64,000 nt of DNA from Lachnospiraceae bacterium Marseille-Q4251 (GTDB taxonomy: Bacteria; Bacillota; Clostridia; Lachnospirales; Lachnospiraceae), in assembly GCA_018223435.1 (NCBI GenBank), contig JAGTTO010000001.1:2356001-2420000 (forward strand). The letters are read 5' to 3'. The notes below the pieces were generated by a model. It searched no databases. It worked only from the letters and a program-made list of their open reading frames with translations, and was not told the DNA's origin. The position numbers and the translations under genes are program-made. Shown piece by piece: positions 25,676 through 33,431 of this stretch (position 1 is the first letter of the stretch; each line of letters starts with the position of its first letter).

Positions 25676-26530
25676 ATGGAACTCAAACAGTTAGAATATT
25701 TCCGAGCCATTGTGGATGCCGGAACAATCAGCGGTGCAGCCCGTGACCTTCACATGACCCAGCCACCCTTAAGCTATCAGATGAAAATGCTGGAGGAAGA
25801 ACTCCAGGTTCCGCTTTTCTTACGGGGAACCAAAAAGATCACCCTGACAGAAGCCGGGAAGACACTCTATGAACAGGGCGGAAATCTTCTGATGCTTTCA
25901 GATCTGACCAAACGGGAAGTCATAAAATCCAGTCAGGCAGCCACACTTCACATCGGTATGACACCTTCCACAGTTTCCATGATGTCGGACTATCTGCTTC
26001 GTTTTGCGGAAAAATACCCTCAGGTACATTTTGATGTACACGAGGGTTCCACCTTTACTTTGAAGGATCAGCTGGAAAACCGGATCATAGACCTGACTAC
26101 ACTCCGGACCCCCATTGTGCTGAACGGCTGCGAGACCCGTTCTCTGGCAAAAGAAAGCCTGCTGGTCATGGCTTCCCCGGATCATCCGCTTTTCGAAGGC
26201 CGCACGTCTATTCGCCTGGAAGAGCTCTCAGAACAGCGGCTGATTCTTTCCCATCGCTATCGGAAATATATGCTTTCCGCCTTTGAGAGGGCTGGCCTGG
26301 TGTGTGATATCTATTTTGCCTGTGAGGACGCGCGGACCGCTATGACGATAGCAGAAAAGGGCATGGGAATCGCGATTCTTCCCTCTTCCATGCTGAAGCT
26401 TTCTTCCTGCCTCAAGGCCTGCCCGGTCTCTGACGCGGATCTTTCCACCGAGATTCTTCTGGCCTGGCGCAAAGGCCGGCTGCCCGGAGAAATACAGGAT
26501 TTTCTGGGATTGTGGGATGAAAAAAACTGA
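25676..26530 (+). CDS. LysR family transcriptional regulator
   Basis: A 284-residue LysR protein. Residues 1-60 form the DNA-binding domain: MELKQLEYFRAIVDAGTISG, then AARDLHMTQPPLSYQMKMLE. The effector domain starts near residue 88 (TLHIGMTPSTVSMM). The ATG at 25676 follows GGAGAG; the 16-residue upstream extension is rejected because LysR proteins start at this point. Divergent from the MATE gene at 24196-25560, the usual target arrangement. Confidence 0.93.
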   Translation: MELKQLEYFRAIVDAGTISGAARDLHMTQPPLSYQMKMLEEELQVPLFLRGTKKITLTEAGKTLYEQGGNLLMLSDLTKREVIKSSQAATLHIGMTPSTVSMMSDYLLRFAEKYPQVHFDVHEGSTFTLKDQLENRIIDLTTLRTPIVLNGCETRSLAKESLLVMASPDHPLFEGRTSIRLEELSEQRLILSHRYRKYMLSAFERAGLVCDIYFACEDARTAMTIAEKGMGIAILPSSMLKLSSCLKACPVSDADLSTEILLAWRKGRLPGEIQDFLGLWDEKN

Positions 26531-26553
26531 TTGCAGAAGCAAAGGAAGAGCTT

Positions 26554-28272
26554 ATGAAAAACAGAAAACTCCAAACACAGACGTTAAAAACAAAAGTATT
26601 ACTGGTTATTGCAGCCGTATGTATTCCCGTGCTGATCCTTTTTTTCGGGATGAGTTTTTTTTCAATCCGGAAAATTCAGAATCAGATTTATGAAAATAAT
26701 CAGAATCTTCTGAGGTCAAATGTAAATCAGCTGGATGCAGAACTTAATAAAATTTCGGAATATCTCCTGAATGAAAGTACGAATGACCAGCAAATGAATC
26801 TTTTTTCATCGTCAGATCCGGTGAAAAGTTATGATGGTGCAATTTTGTATACAAGAAAATTTTATGAAGATATCCATATGTTCAATTATATTGGAGGGAT
26901 TGCCTGCTATTCACCCAAAAACGGAAAGCTGGTTTATAATTTCACAGATCAAAGCAAAAGCTTTCAGCAGAGGATGCAGGTACTCGATTATGTGAAAGAA
27001 CACTGGGAGGAATGTTATCAGAACAGTCTGCATTTTCAGACATACTTTATGAATGAGATTCCTGTGATGTTGTATTGCGTGGGAAATGAAGAAATGCTTT
27101 TCTTTACCTGGACAGATTACGAAACGCTGATGGCTCCGTTTTCACAGGAACAGATGATAGGAAACAGTGATTTCTGTTTCTCGGCCAAAGATGGGACGCT
27201 TCTTACCGAACTTCCGGAAAAACTTCAGAATCTGAATTTCAGTGGAAAAATGGGTGGTTATTATTTTTCCGGAGCAGGAGATGCCTATCTGATTACAGGG
27301 GTAGATTCAGAAAACGGAGATTTCCGGATGATGAGTGTGGTAAGCAGAAGGAAACTGCTTGGTATTTTTTATATTATCCAAATCATGGGGATTTTGGTGA
27401 TTCTCTTTTTTGGTATGATTCTGACACCTTTTCTTTTGCGTTTTCTGCAAAAGTGTATTTTTCAGCCGGTGGACTCCCTGGAAAAAGGTATCAGAGAAAT
27501 TGAAAAAGGTAATCTGGAAGTGCAGATCCCGAATACAGATACCAGTGAGGAGCTGCACCATCTGATCGAAGCCTTTAACTCCATGGCTTCTCAGATCAGA
27601 ACACTGAAGATCCAGGCATATGAAGATGCACTGGAAAAGCAGAAGCTGGAACTGGATTATATGCAGCTGCAGATCGAGCCGCATTTTTACCTGAATGCTC
27701 TGAATCTGATCAATACGATGGCTCAGGCAGAGGATGTAGAACTGATCGGGGAACTGACAGAGAACCTTTCTCTGTATCTCCGTTATATTGTCAGCAGTCG
27801 GAATGGAAAAACGACGGTTCTGGAAGAAAGCAGGCATATCGCTCATTACCTGAAGATTATGGAGATCCGTTTCGGAGAAAGTTTCCGATACATTCAGGAG
27901 ATTGATGAAAGAGCAGAACAGATTGTGATTCCGCCGCTGGCTGTTCAGATGCTGATTGAAAATTCTATGAAATATGCTTTTGATATTTATGGGGAAACAG
28001 AAATCAGACTGAAAATTTTTATGGAAGGTCCGGATCTGCATATCCTTGCGGAAGATAATGGAAAAGGGTATCCGGAAAAGATCCAGAAGGATTTTGCTGA
28101 TGAAATTCCGCCACAGGACGGCCATATCGGACTCTGGAATATCAAAAAAAGACTGGAACAGATGTATCCGGGGCAGGTAACATTCCGGATTTCCAACAGA
28201 GAACCGTCCGGAGCCCGGACAGAAATATGGATAAAAGGAGTGGGAAAAAATGAATTTACTTCTTGTGGATGA
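26554..28272 (+). CDS. yesM: YesM-type sensor histidine kinase
   Basis: A 572-residue membrane kinase. One membrane helix lies at ~14-36, an extracellular sensor at ~37-270, a second helix at ~275-297, and a HAMP linker (PVDSLEKGIREIEKGNLEVQ) follows. H377 in LQIEPHFYLNALN is the phospho-acceptor of the His_kinase family. The ATPase domain shows LIENSMKYAF (N box), AEDNGKGYPEK (G1) and GLWNIKKRLEQ. It overlaps the response regulator gene by 23 bp. The pair precedes an LplABC transporter, the usual context for sensing extracellular sugars. Confidence 0.93.
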   Translation: MKNRKLQTQTLKTKVLLVIAAVCIPVLILFFGMSFFSIRKIQNQIYENNQNLLRSNVNQLDAELNKISEYLLNESTNDQQMNLFSSSDPVKSYDGAILYTRKFYEDIHMFNYIGGIACYSPKNGKLVYNFTDQSKSFQQRMQVLDYVKEHWEECYQNSLHFQTYFMNEIPVMLYCVGNEEMLFFTWTDYETLMAPFSQEQMIGNSDFCFSAKDGTLLTELPEKLQNLNFSGKMGGYYFSGAGDAYLITGVDSENGDFRMMSVVSRRKLLGIFYIIQIMGILVILFFGMILTPFLLRFLQKCIFQPVDSLEKGIREIEKGNLEVQIPNTDTSEELHHLIEAFNSMASQIRTLKIQAYEDALEKQKLELDYMQLQIEPHFYLNALNLINTMAQAEDVELIGELTENLSLYLRYIVSSRNGKTTVLEESRHIAHYLKIMEIRFGESFRYIQEIDERAEQIVIPPLAVQMLIENSMKYAFDIYGETEIRLKIFMEGPDLHILAEDNGKGYPEKIQKDFADEIPPQDGHIGLWNIKKRLEQMYPGQVTFRISNREPSGARTEIWIKGVGKNEFTSCG

Positions 28273-29830
28273 TGAAGTGTATGTGGTGCGTACCCTGCAG
28301 AAAAAGATTGATTGGGAAAGACAAGGAGTAGATCGGGTATTTACAGCCTTTAATGTGGAAAGAGCGAAGGAGATTTTTCTTCAGGAAAAAATCGATATTC
28401 TGCTTACGGATATTGAAATGCCAAGAGAATCCGGCATGCAGCTGATCCATTGGGTCAGGGAACAGGAAAAGGACTGTCAGATGATCTGCCTGACCTGTCA
28501 TGCAGAATTTCAGTATGCTCAGGAAGCACTTCATTATGGAGTGATGGAATATGTGGTGAAACCCATCGATTTTCAGAAGCTTTCAGAGATTATTCATCGG
28601 GCGGTGCTTCTGCAGGAGGAAAACAGAAAGAAGAAACAACAGGAAAGCCAGGGATGTCTCTGGGAGTCCAATAAGCAGCAGATAGAAACCGCATTCTGGA
28701 AAGATGTACTTACAGGGAATGCCGGGGAAAATCTGGATTCCATCCGGAAAGCGGCAGAGCGGGCCAGAGCGGAATTCGATGAAAATGAACAGTATCAGCT
28801 GATACTTTTATCTGTCCGAAAGATTACGGATCGGGAAAGGGACTGGACAGAAGCGGAAGGGCTTATGAAGTTTGTGATCTCCAATATCTTCAGAGAACTG
28901 TTTCCGACGGAGTCATTAAAACTTGGCTGGTCAGACAGGATTATGTGGGTGATCCTGCCGGGAGAGGAAGAATCTCAGGAAAATCTGGAAAATTTTATCC
29001 ACATCTGTAAAAATCTTGCAGGAACCGGTATGGCTGCATACATTGGCGTTCCCTGCTTTGCGGAGGAACTTCAGGATACTTATAGAGAATTGCTGAGACA
29101 GGACAAAGATAATGTGGCAGTTCTTCAGGGAATTGTGGAAAACGGGGGAGAGATTCAGGAAGAACAGGCTCAGAAAAAGGTTTTTCAGGAATTCCTGAGT
29201 GTATTTCGAAGAGAAAAATGGGAAGAGGCAGAAGTGCTTTCTGAAAAAGTTTGGCCGGATGGAAGCAGAATCAGAAAAAAAGTATTTTTTCTGGAACTGG
29301 AAGAAGTGCGGTATGAGCTGTATCAGCTGTTGAAGGGAAAAAATCTGGATCCGGAGGTTTTCTGGAACGATGAACTGATGGAAGAAGCCAGAAAGGCTTA
29401 TCAGTCAGTAGAGCATTGCCGGAAATGGATTTCTGCCGCTGCTGATCGGATGAAGGAAGAGAGCAGAACCCGGGGAGAGGAAAATGATACGGTAACCAGG
29501 ATACGGAAATTTGTGGAAGAGAACCTGGAAAACCGGATCAGCCGGGAAATGATCGCAGAACAGCTTTATTTTTCTACTGATTATATTTCCAGGATTTTCA
29601 AGAAAGAGACAGGGCAGTCCTTAAGCGAATATATCATGCTGAGGAAGATTGAACGGGCCAGAGAGCTGGTGGCAGAAGGAAAAGATAATATCGGAGACAT
29701 TGCAGTGAAGCTTGGCTATAATAACTTTTCCTATTTTTCTGAAATTTTTCGCAGAGTTACCGGATATCTTCCCAGCGATTACCGGAAAAGGAAGGGAGAA
29801 CAGAATTCCGGTAAAAGGACAGAAAAGTGA
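28250..29830 (+). CDS. yesN: YesN-type response regulator with AraC DNA-binding domain
   Basis: A 526-residue protein. Residues 1-120 are a receiver domain: LLVDDE, phospho-acceptor D54 in LLTDIEMP, and K in YVVKPIDF. Residues ~125-410 are a linker typical of YesN. The AraC double helix-turn-helix is at the end: ISREMIAEQLYFSTDYISRI, then IGDIAVKLGYNNFSYFSEIF and the final FRRVTGYLPSDYRK. It should activate the neighbouring uptake operon. The promoter ahead of the solute-binding gene has a good -10 but no clear -35, as expected for an activated promoter. Confidence 0.94.
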   Translation: MNLLLVDDEVYVVRTLQKKIDWERQGVDRVFTAFNVERAKEIFLQEKIDILLTDIEMPRESGMQLIHWVREQEKDCQMICLTCHAEFQYAQEALHYGVMEYVVKPIDFQKLSEIIHRAVLLQEENRKKKQQESQGCLWESNKQQIETAFWKDVLTGNAGENLDSIRKAAERARAEFDENEQYQLILLSVRKITDRERDWTEAEGLMKFVISNIFRELFPTESLKLGWSDRIMWVILPGEEESQENLENFIHICKNLAGTGMAAYIGVPCFAEELQDTYRELLRQDKDNVAVLQGIVENGGEIQEEQAQKKVFQEFLSVFRREKWEEAEVLSEKVWPDGSRIRKKVFFLELEEVRYELYQLLKGKNLDPEVFWNDELMEEARKAYQSVEHCRKWISAAADRMKEESRTRGEENDTVTRIRKFVEENLENRISREMIAEQLYFSTDYISRIFKKETGQSLSEYIMLRKIERARELVAEGKDNIGDIAVKLGYNNFSYFSEIFRRVTGYLPSDYRKRKGEQNSGKRTEK

Positions 29831-29859
29831 TAAGAAAAACGGCAAAATGGACAAAAATG

Positions 29860-29892
29860 AAAAAGCAGTGGAAGACAGAACCGCTGCTTTTT
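29860..29892 (+). terminator. Terminator after yesMN
   Basis: AAAAAGCAG pairs with CTGCTTTTT across the intervening TGGAAGACAGAACCG. It separates the regulators from the transporter operon. Confidence 0.75.
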
Positions 29893-29918
29893 CGTTTTTC
29901 CGGCAAAAGAAAAACAGA

Positions 29919-29954
29919 TTTTTGTGAGAAAAAACGGCTAAGGCAATCTATAAT
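29919..29954 (+). promoter_or_regulatory. LplABC operon promoter with TTTTTGTGAG motif
   Basis: TATAAT at 29949-29954 is a perfect -10. No good -35 lies 17 bp before it. TTTTTGTGAGAAAAAA then CGGCTA (29919-29940) sits 25 bp upstream and is nearly identical to a sequence before the GH5 gene. It is the best candidate YesN site in the window. Confidence 0.5.
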
Positions 29955-30001
29955 GGAGTCATCAAACATAACCGCATACAAAACGAAGGGAGAAAAACAG
30001 T

Positions 30002-31507
30002 ATGAAAATGAAAAAAATTCTGGCACTGACCGGAGCAGCTGCAATGGCACTGACTTCACTGCCAGTAACCGGTATCACCGCTTCTGCAGATGACCTGGAA
30101 GAAATCGTGTTTGCCACACCACTGACAAAAACTGTGGATATGACCCAGATTGAGACAGAACTGAACAAGATCACAGAGGAGAAAATTGGGGTTCATGTAA
30201 AGATCGAAGGCATTAACCTTGCCAATTATACGAATCAGATCGGTCTGATGATGTCCGGTGGAGAGCAGCTGGATGCTTTCGGATATTTGGGAAGCTACAG
30301 CGGTATGCTTGCCAAAAACCAGTTTCTGAAGCTGGATGATTATCTGGATGAATATGGCTCAGGAATCAAAGAGGTTCTTGGTGAGGAATTTCTGAAGGCC
30401 TGCACCAATCAGGGTTCTGTCTATGCGCTTCCTAACAATAATGGAAAAGCTTCTGCAATTTCCATTGTTCTCCGGAAAGACTTTATCGATGAGCTGGATC
30501 TTCCGGTGGATCAGTTGAAACAGGCAGAGAATTTTGACGAATATTGTGCAAATCTGGATCTTTTGACAGAGATGTTTGAAAAGATCAAGGAAACTCATCC
30601 AGATTATGCCTGCCTGGTTCCGTTTACAACAAATCCGAATCTGATTTTATATACAAATGCTATTCCGTTCTCTGATAATCTGGATGATAATAATGGTGTT
30701 CTGATGCCAGAAGATGATAGTGCCGTAGTTAATATGTATGCTACAGATGAGTTTAAAAAGCTCTGTGAATATGCGTATGAGTGGAATCAGGCCGGTTATG
30801 TCCTGGAGGATGCCACCACAACTCAGGAGACTCATCTGACTTATATGCAGAACAACCGGACAGCAGGTTTCTTTATCAAAGGAGAAGAGGGACAGGCAGA
30901 GCAGATCACAACCGGTACTGGTGTGGAAGTTGAATGTATCAAGATTTTGAAACCATATATCAAGACAACGGATGTAAACTCTATTGGTTTTGCCATTTCT
31001 CCCACCAGTGAACATCCGGAAGCAGCCATGAAGTTCCTGAATGAAATGTATACGAACCCGGATGTGGTAAATCTTCTGGACTGGGGTATTGAGGGCGTTC
31101 ATTATGAAAAACAGGATGACGGTACCATCGATTTCCCGGAGGGTGTGGATGCCAACACTACGACCTACGGTCTGAACATGGACTGGTTCTTTGGTAATCA
31201 GTTCCTCTCCTATATCTGGGGAAAAGGAAGAGATACGACTATCTACAGTCGTCTGGAGGAAAACAACAAGAATTCCGAGTTTTCACCGGTTATGGGATTT
31301 TCCTTTGACAGTACGGCAGTCTCTTCTGAGGTTGCAGCCATCACTAATGTGATCAATCAGTATCTGCCCGGCTTAAGCTGTGGTTCTCTGAATCCGGATA
31401 CAGAGATGGATGCATTCCTGGAAGCACTGGATGATGCAGGCATGCAGACGGTCATCGAAGAGAAGCAGAAACAGCTGGATGCCTGGAAAGCAGAAAATCA
31501 GCAGTAA
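30002..31507 (+). CDS. lplA: ABC transporter solute-binding protein (LplA-like)
   Basis: A 501-residue exported binding protein of the family-1 extracellular type. The signal peptide MKMKKILALTGAAAMALTSL ends in ITASA-DD. No lipobox cysteine is present, although such proteins in Firmicutes are normally lipid-anchored, so retention at the surface is unexplained. The body resembles LplA/YtcQ proteins (LDDYLDEYGSGIKEVLG, PTSEHPEAAMKFLNEMYTNP). It is the first gene of a transporter operon and is followed by a hairpin that should lower expression of the permeases. The ligand is inferred from neighbours to be a rhamnose-containing glycoside. Confidence 0.92.
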   Translation: MKMKKILALTGAAAMALTSLPVTGITASADDLEEIVFATPLTKTVDMTQIETELNKITEEKIGVHVKIEGINLANYTNQIGLMMSGGEQLDAFGYLGSYSGMLAKNQFLKLDDYLDEYGSGIKEVLGEEFLKACTNQGSVYALPNNNGKASAISIVLRKDFIDELDLPVDQLKQAENFDEYCANLDLLTEMFEKIKETHPDYACLVPFTTNPNLILYTNAIPFSDNLDDNNGVLMPEDDSAVVNMYATDEFKKLCEYAYEWNQAGYVLEDATTTQETHLTYMQNNRTAGFFIKGEEGQAEQITTGTGVEVECIKILKPYIKTTDVNSIGFAISPTSEHPEAAMKFLNEMYTNPDVVNLLDWGIEGVHYEKQDDGTIDFPEGVDANTTTYGLNMDWFFGNQFLSYIWGKGRDTTIYSRLEENNKNSEFSPVMGFSFDSTAVSSEVAAITNVINQYLPGLSCGSLNPDTEMDAFLEALDDAGMQTVIEEKQKQLDAWKAENQQ

Positions 31508-31521
31508 ATAAAAAATGAAGA

Positions 31522-31555
31522 AGAGCCGTCGTAAATAACTGCGGCGGCTCTTTTT
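31522..31555 (+). terminator. Partial terminator between binding protein and permease
   Basis: AGAGCCGTCG and GCGGCGGCTCT pair and are followed by TTTTT. Such hairpins between the binding protein and permease genes usually raise the binding protein relative to the rest; here that role is inferred. Confidence 0.75.
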
Positions 31556-31583
31556 GACTCTTTTTTGAGAAAGGCGGAAAAGC

Positions 31584-32504
31584 ATGACGGCGAAAAAGAA
31601 AAAACATGGTCTGAGAAAACAGTGGCCTTTTTATGTGATGATGGCTCCTGGGCTTCTGTATCTTCTGGTGAATAACTATGGCCCTATCTCCGGTCTTTTC
31701 ATTGCATTTAAACAGATCGATTATACGAAGGGAATTTTTGGAAGCCCCTGGGTAGGTTTTAAAAATTTTACCTATCTTTTCAAGACAAATGCGGCTTTCC
31801 AGATCACGAGAAATACCATTCTTTACAATTTAATATTTATTATTGTCGGTACGGTTACGGGAGTTGCAACAGGCATTATGCTCAGTGAGCTTCGGCACAG
31901 GGCGGAAACAAAATTTTTCCAGACAGTTCTTCTGCTCCCCTATCTGCTTTCCTGGGTTATTTGTGCCTATATCGGTTATGCTTTTCTGAGCAGAGAAACC
32001 GGTCTTCTTAACGGTATACTTTCCAGCCTGGGCTTTGCCAAGATCGACTGGTATAATGATGCGGGAAAATGGCCGTATATCCTGCTTTTTGTGAATGTCT
32101 GGAAGGGGATCGGCTATTCCTCCATCATTTATATGTCCAGCATCATCGGTATTGACCGCTCTCTTTATGAAGCAGCCATGGTAGACGGGGCGACCAAATG
32201 GCAGCAGATCCGTTTCATTACCCTGCCGCTTTTAAAATCTACGATGATCATGTTGATCATTATGAGTGTGGGAAGGATGTTTTATTCCGATTTTGGCCTG
32301 TTTTATCAGATTCCCATGAATTCCGGAGCACTTTATTCCACCACGCAGACGATCGATACCTATGTATACCGGGCCCTGATGCAGCAGAACGATGTGGGTA
32401 TGGCTTCTGCTGCAGGCTTCTATCAGTCCATCGTCGGCTTTATCCTGGTGCTTACCGCCAATATGATCGTGCGGAAAGTAAGTCCGGATGACGCAATGTT
32501 CTAG
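31584..32504 (+). CDS. lplB: ABC sugar permease, LplB type
   Basis: A 306-residue permease with six membrane segments. The N-terminus QWPFYVMMAPGLLYLLVNNY, then GPISGLFIAFKQIDYTKGIF is characteristic of LplB/YteP proteins. The EAA loop that contacts the ATPase is YEAAMVDGATKWQQIRFITL. It pairs with the next gene as a heterodimer. No ATPase gene is present in the operon, so the importer must borrow a shared MsmK/MsmX-type ATPase, as is usual for this family. Confidence 0.93.
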   Translation: MTAKKKKHGLRKQWPFYVMMAPGLLYLLVNNYGPISGLFIAFKQIDYTKGIFGSPWVGFKNFTYLFKTNAAFQITRNTILYNLIFIIVGTVTGVATGIMLSELRHRAETKFFQTVLLLPYLLSWVICAYIGYAFLSRETGLLNGILSSLGFAKIDWYNDAGKWPYILLFVNVWKGIGYSSIIYMSSIIGIDRSLYEAAMVDGATKWQQIRFITLPLLKSTMIMLIIMSVGRMFYSDFGLFYQIPMNSGALYSTTQTIDTYVYRALMQQNDVGMASAAGFYQSIVGFILVLTANMIVRKVSPDDAMF

Positions 32505-32515
32505 GAGGTAGGATC

Positions 32516-33415
32516 ATGACAAACATACTGGGAAAAAGTGAAAAAAGATTTCAGGTGATTATTCATATCATTTTGATATTTATGGCGCTGGCAGCGATCC
32601 TGCCGCTCTGGGTGCTTGTGGCCGGTTCTGTCACCGGGGAGCAGGAGCTGATCCTGGAGGGCTATTCTCTCATGCCAAAGACCTTCAGTCTTGATGCTTA
32701 CAAATATCTTTTTTATAAAGCTTCAGAGATCTTCCGGGCTTACGGGATCACCGTATTTATCACAGTAGTCGGTACGGCAGCCAGCCTTTTTATTACACCG
32801 CTTCTGGCTTATCCGCTCTCAAGAAAAGACTTTAAAGCAAGAAATATCTTTTCCTTTCTTGTATTTTTTACAATGCTGTTTAATGGAGGTATCGTTCCGT
32901 CGTACATTATGTGGACCCGTATTTTCCATCTGAAAAATACGATCACTGCGCTGATTCTTCCGGGACTTCTGATGAATGGTTTTAATGTGATCCTGATGAA
33001 AAACTATTTCGCCCAGAATATTCCTGCAGAGCTTATTGAGGCGGCAAAAATGGATGGAGCAGGGGAGTTTAAGATTTTTTTCAAGATGATCCTTCCGCTG
33101 TCCCTGCCGATTATGGCGACAGTCGGGCTTTTTGTGGGAATCGGTTACTGGAATGACTGGACCAACGGGCTTTATTATGTGACAGATGCGAAGCTTTACA
33201 GTCTGCAGAACCTGCTGAACCGGATCCTGCAGGATGTACAGTTCTTAAATTCCAGTACCATGACAAATGCAGGCGTTGCAGCTACGACGCAGATGCCTTC
33301 TGTAAGTATTCGTATGGCAATTTCCGTAGTAGGAATTCTGCCAATTATGGTTCTCTATCCGTTCTTTCAGAAATACTTTGTCAAAGGAATTGCTGTAGGA
33401 GCGGTAAAGGGATAA
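32516..33415 (+). CDS. lplC: ABC sugar permease, LplC type
   Basis: A 299-residue six-helix permease, 11 bp after lplB. ILPLWVLVAGSVTGEQEL near the N-terminus and the EAA loop LIEAAKMDGAGEFKIFFKMI are the LplC/YtcP signature, and the C-terminus ends PFFQKYFVKGIAVGAVKG as in that family. It completes the membrane channel for the solute caught by the upstream binding protein. A ribosome site (AGGAGG) overlaps the end of lplB, so the two are translated together. Confidence 0.93.
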   Translation: MTNILGKSEKRFQVIIHIILIFMALAAILPLWVLVAGSVTGEQELILEGYSLMPKTFSLDAYKYLFYKASEIFRAYGITVFITVVGTAASLFITPLLAYPLSRKDFKARNIFSFLVFFTMLFNGGIVPSYIMWTRIFHLKNTITALILPGLLMNGFNVILMKNYFAQNIPAELIEAAKMDGAGEFKIFFKMILPLSLPIMATVGLFVGIGYWNDWTNGLYYVTDAKLYSLQNLLNRILQDVQFLNSSTMTNAGVAATTQMPSVSIRMAISVVGILPIMVLYPFFQKYFVKGIAVGAVKG

Positions 33416-33431
33416 GAAGAGGAGAAAAAGG

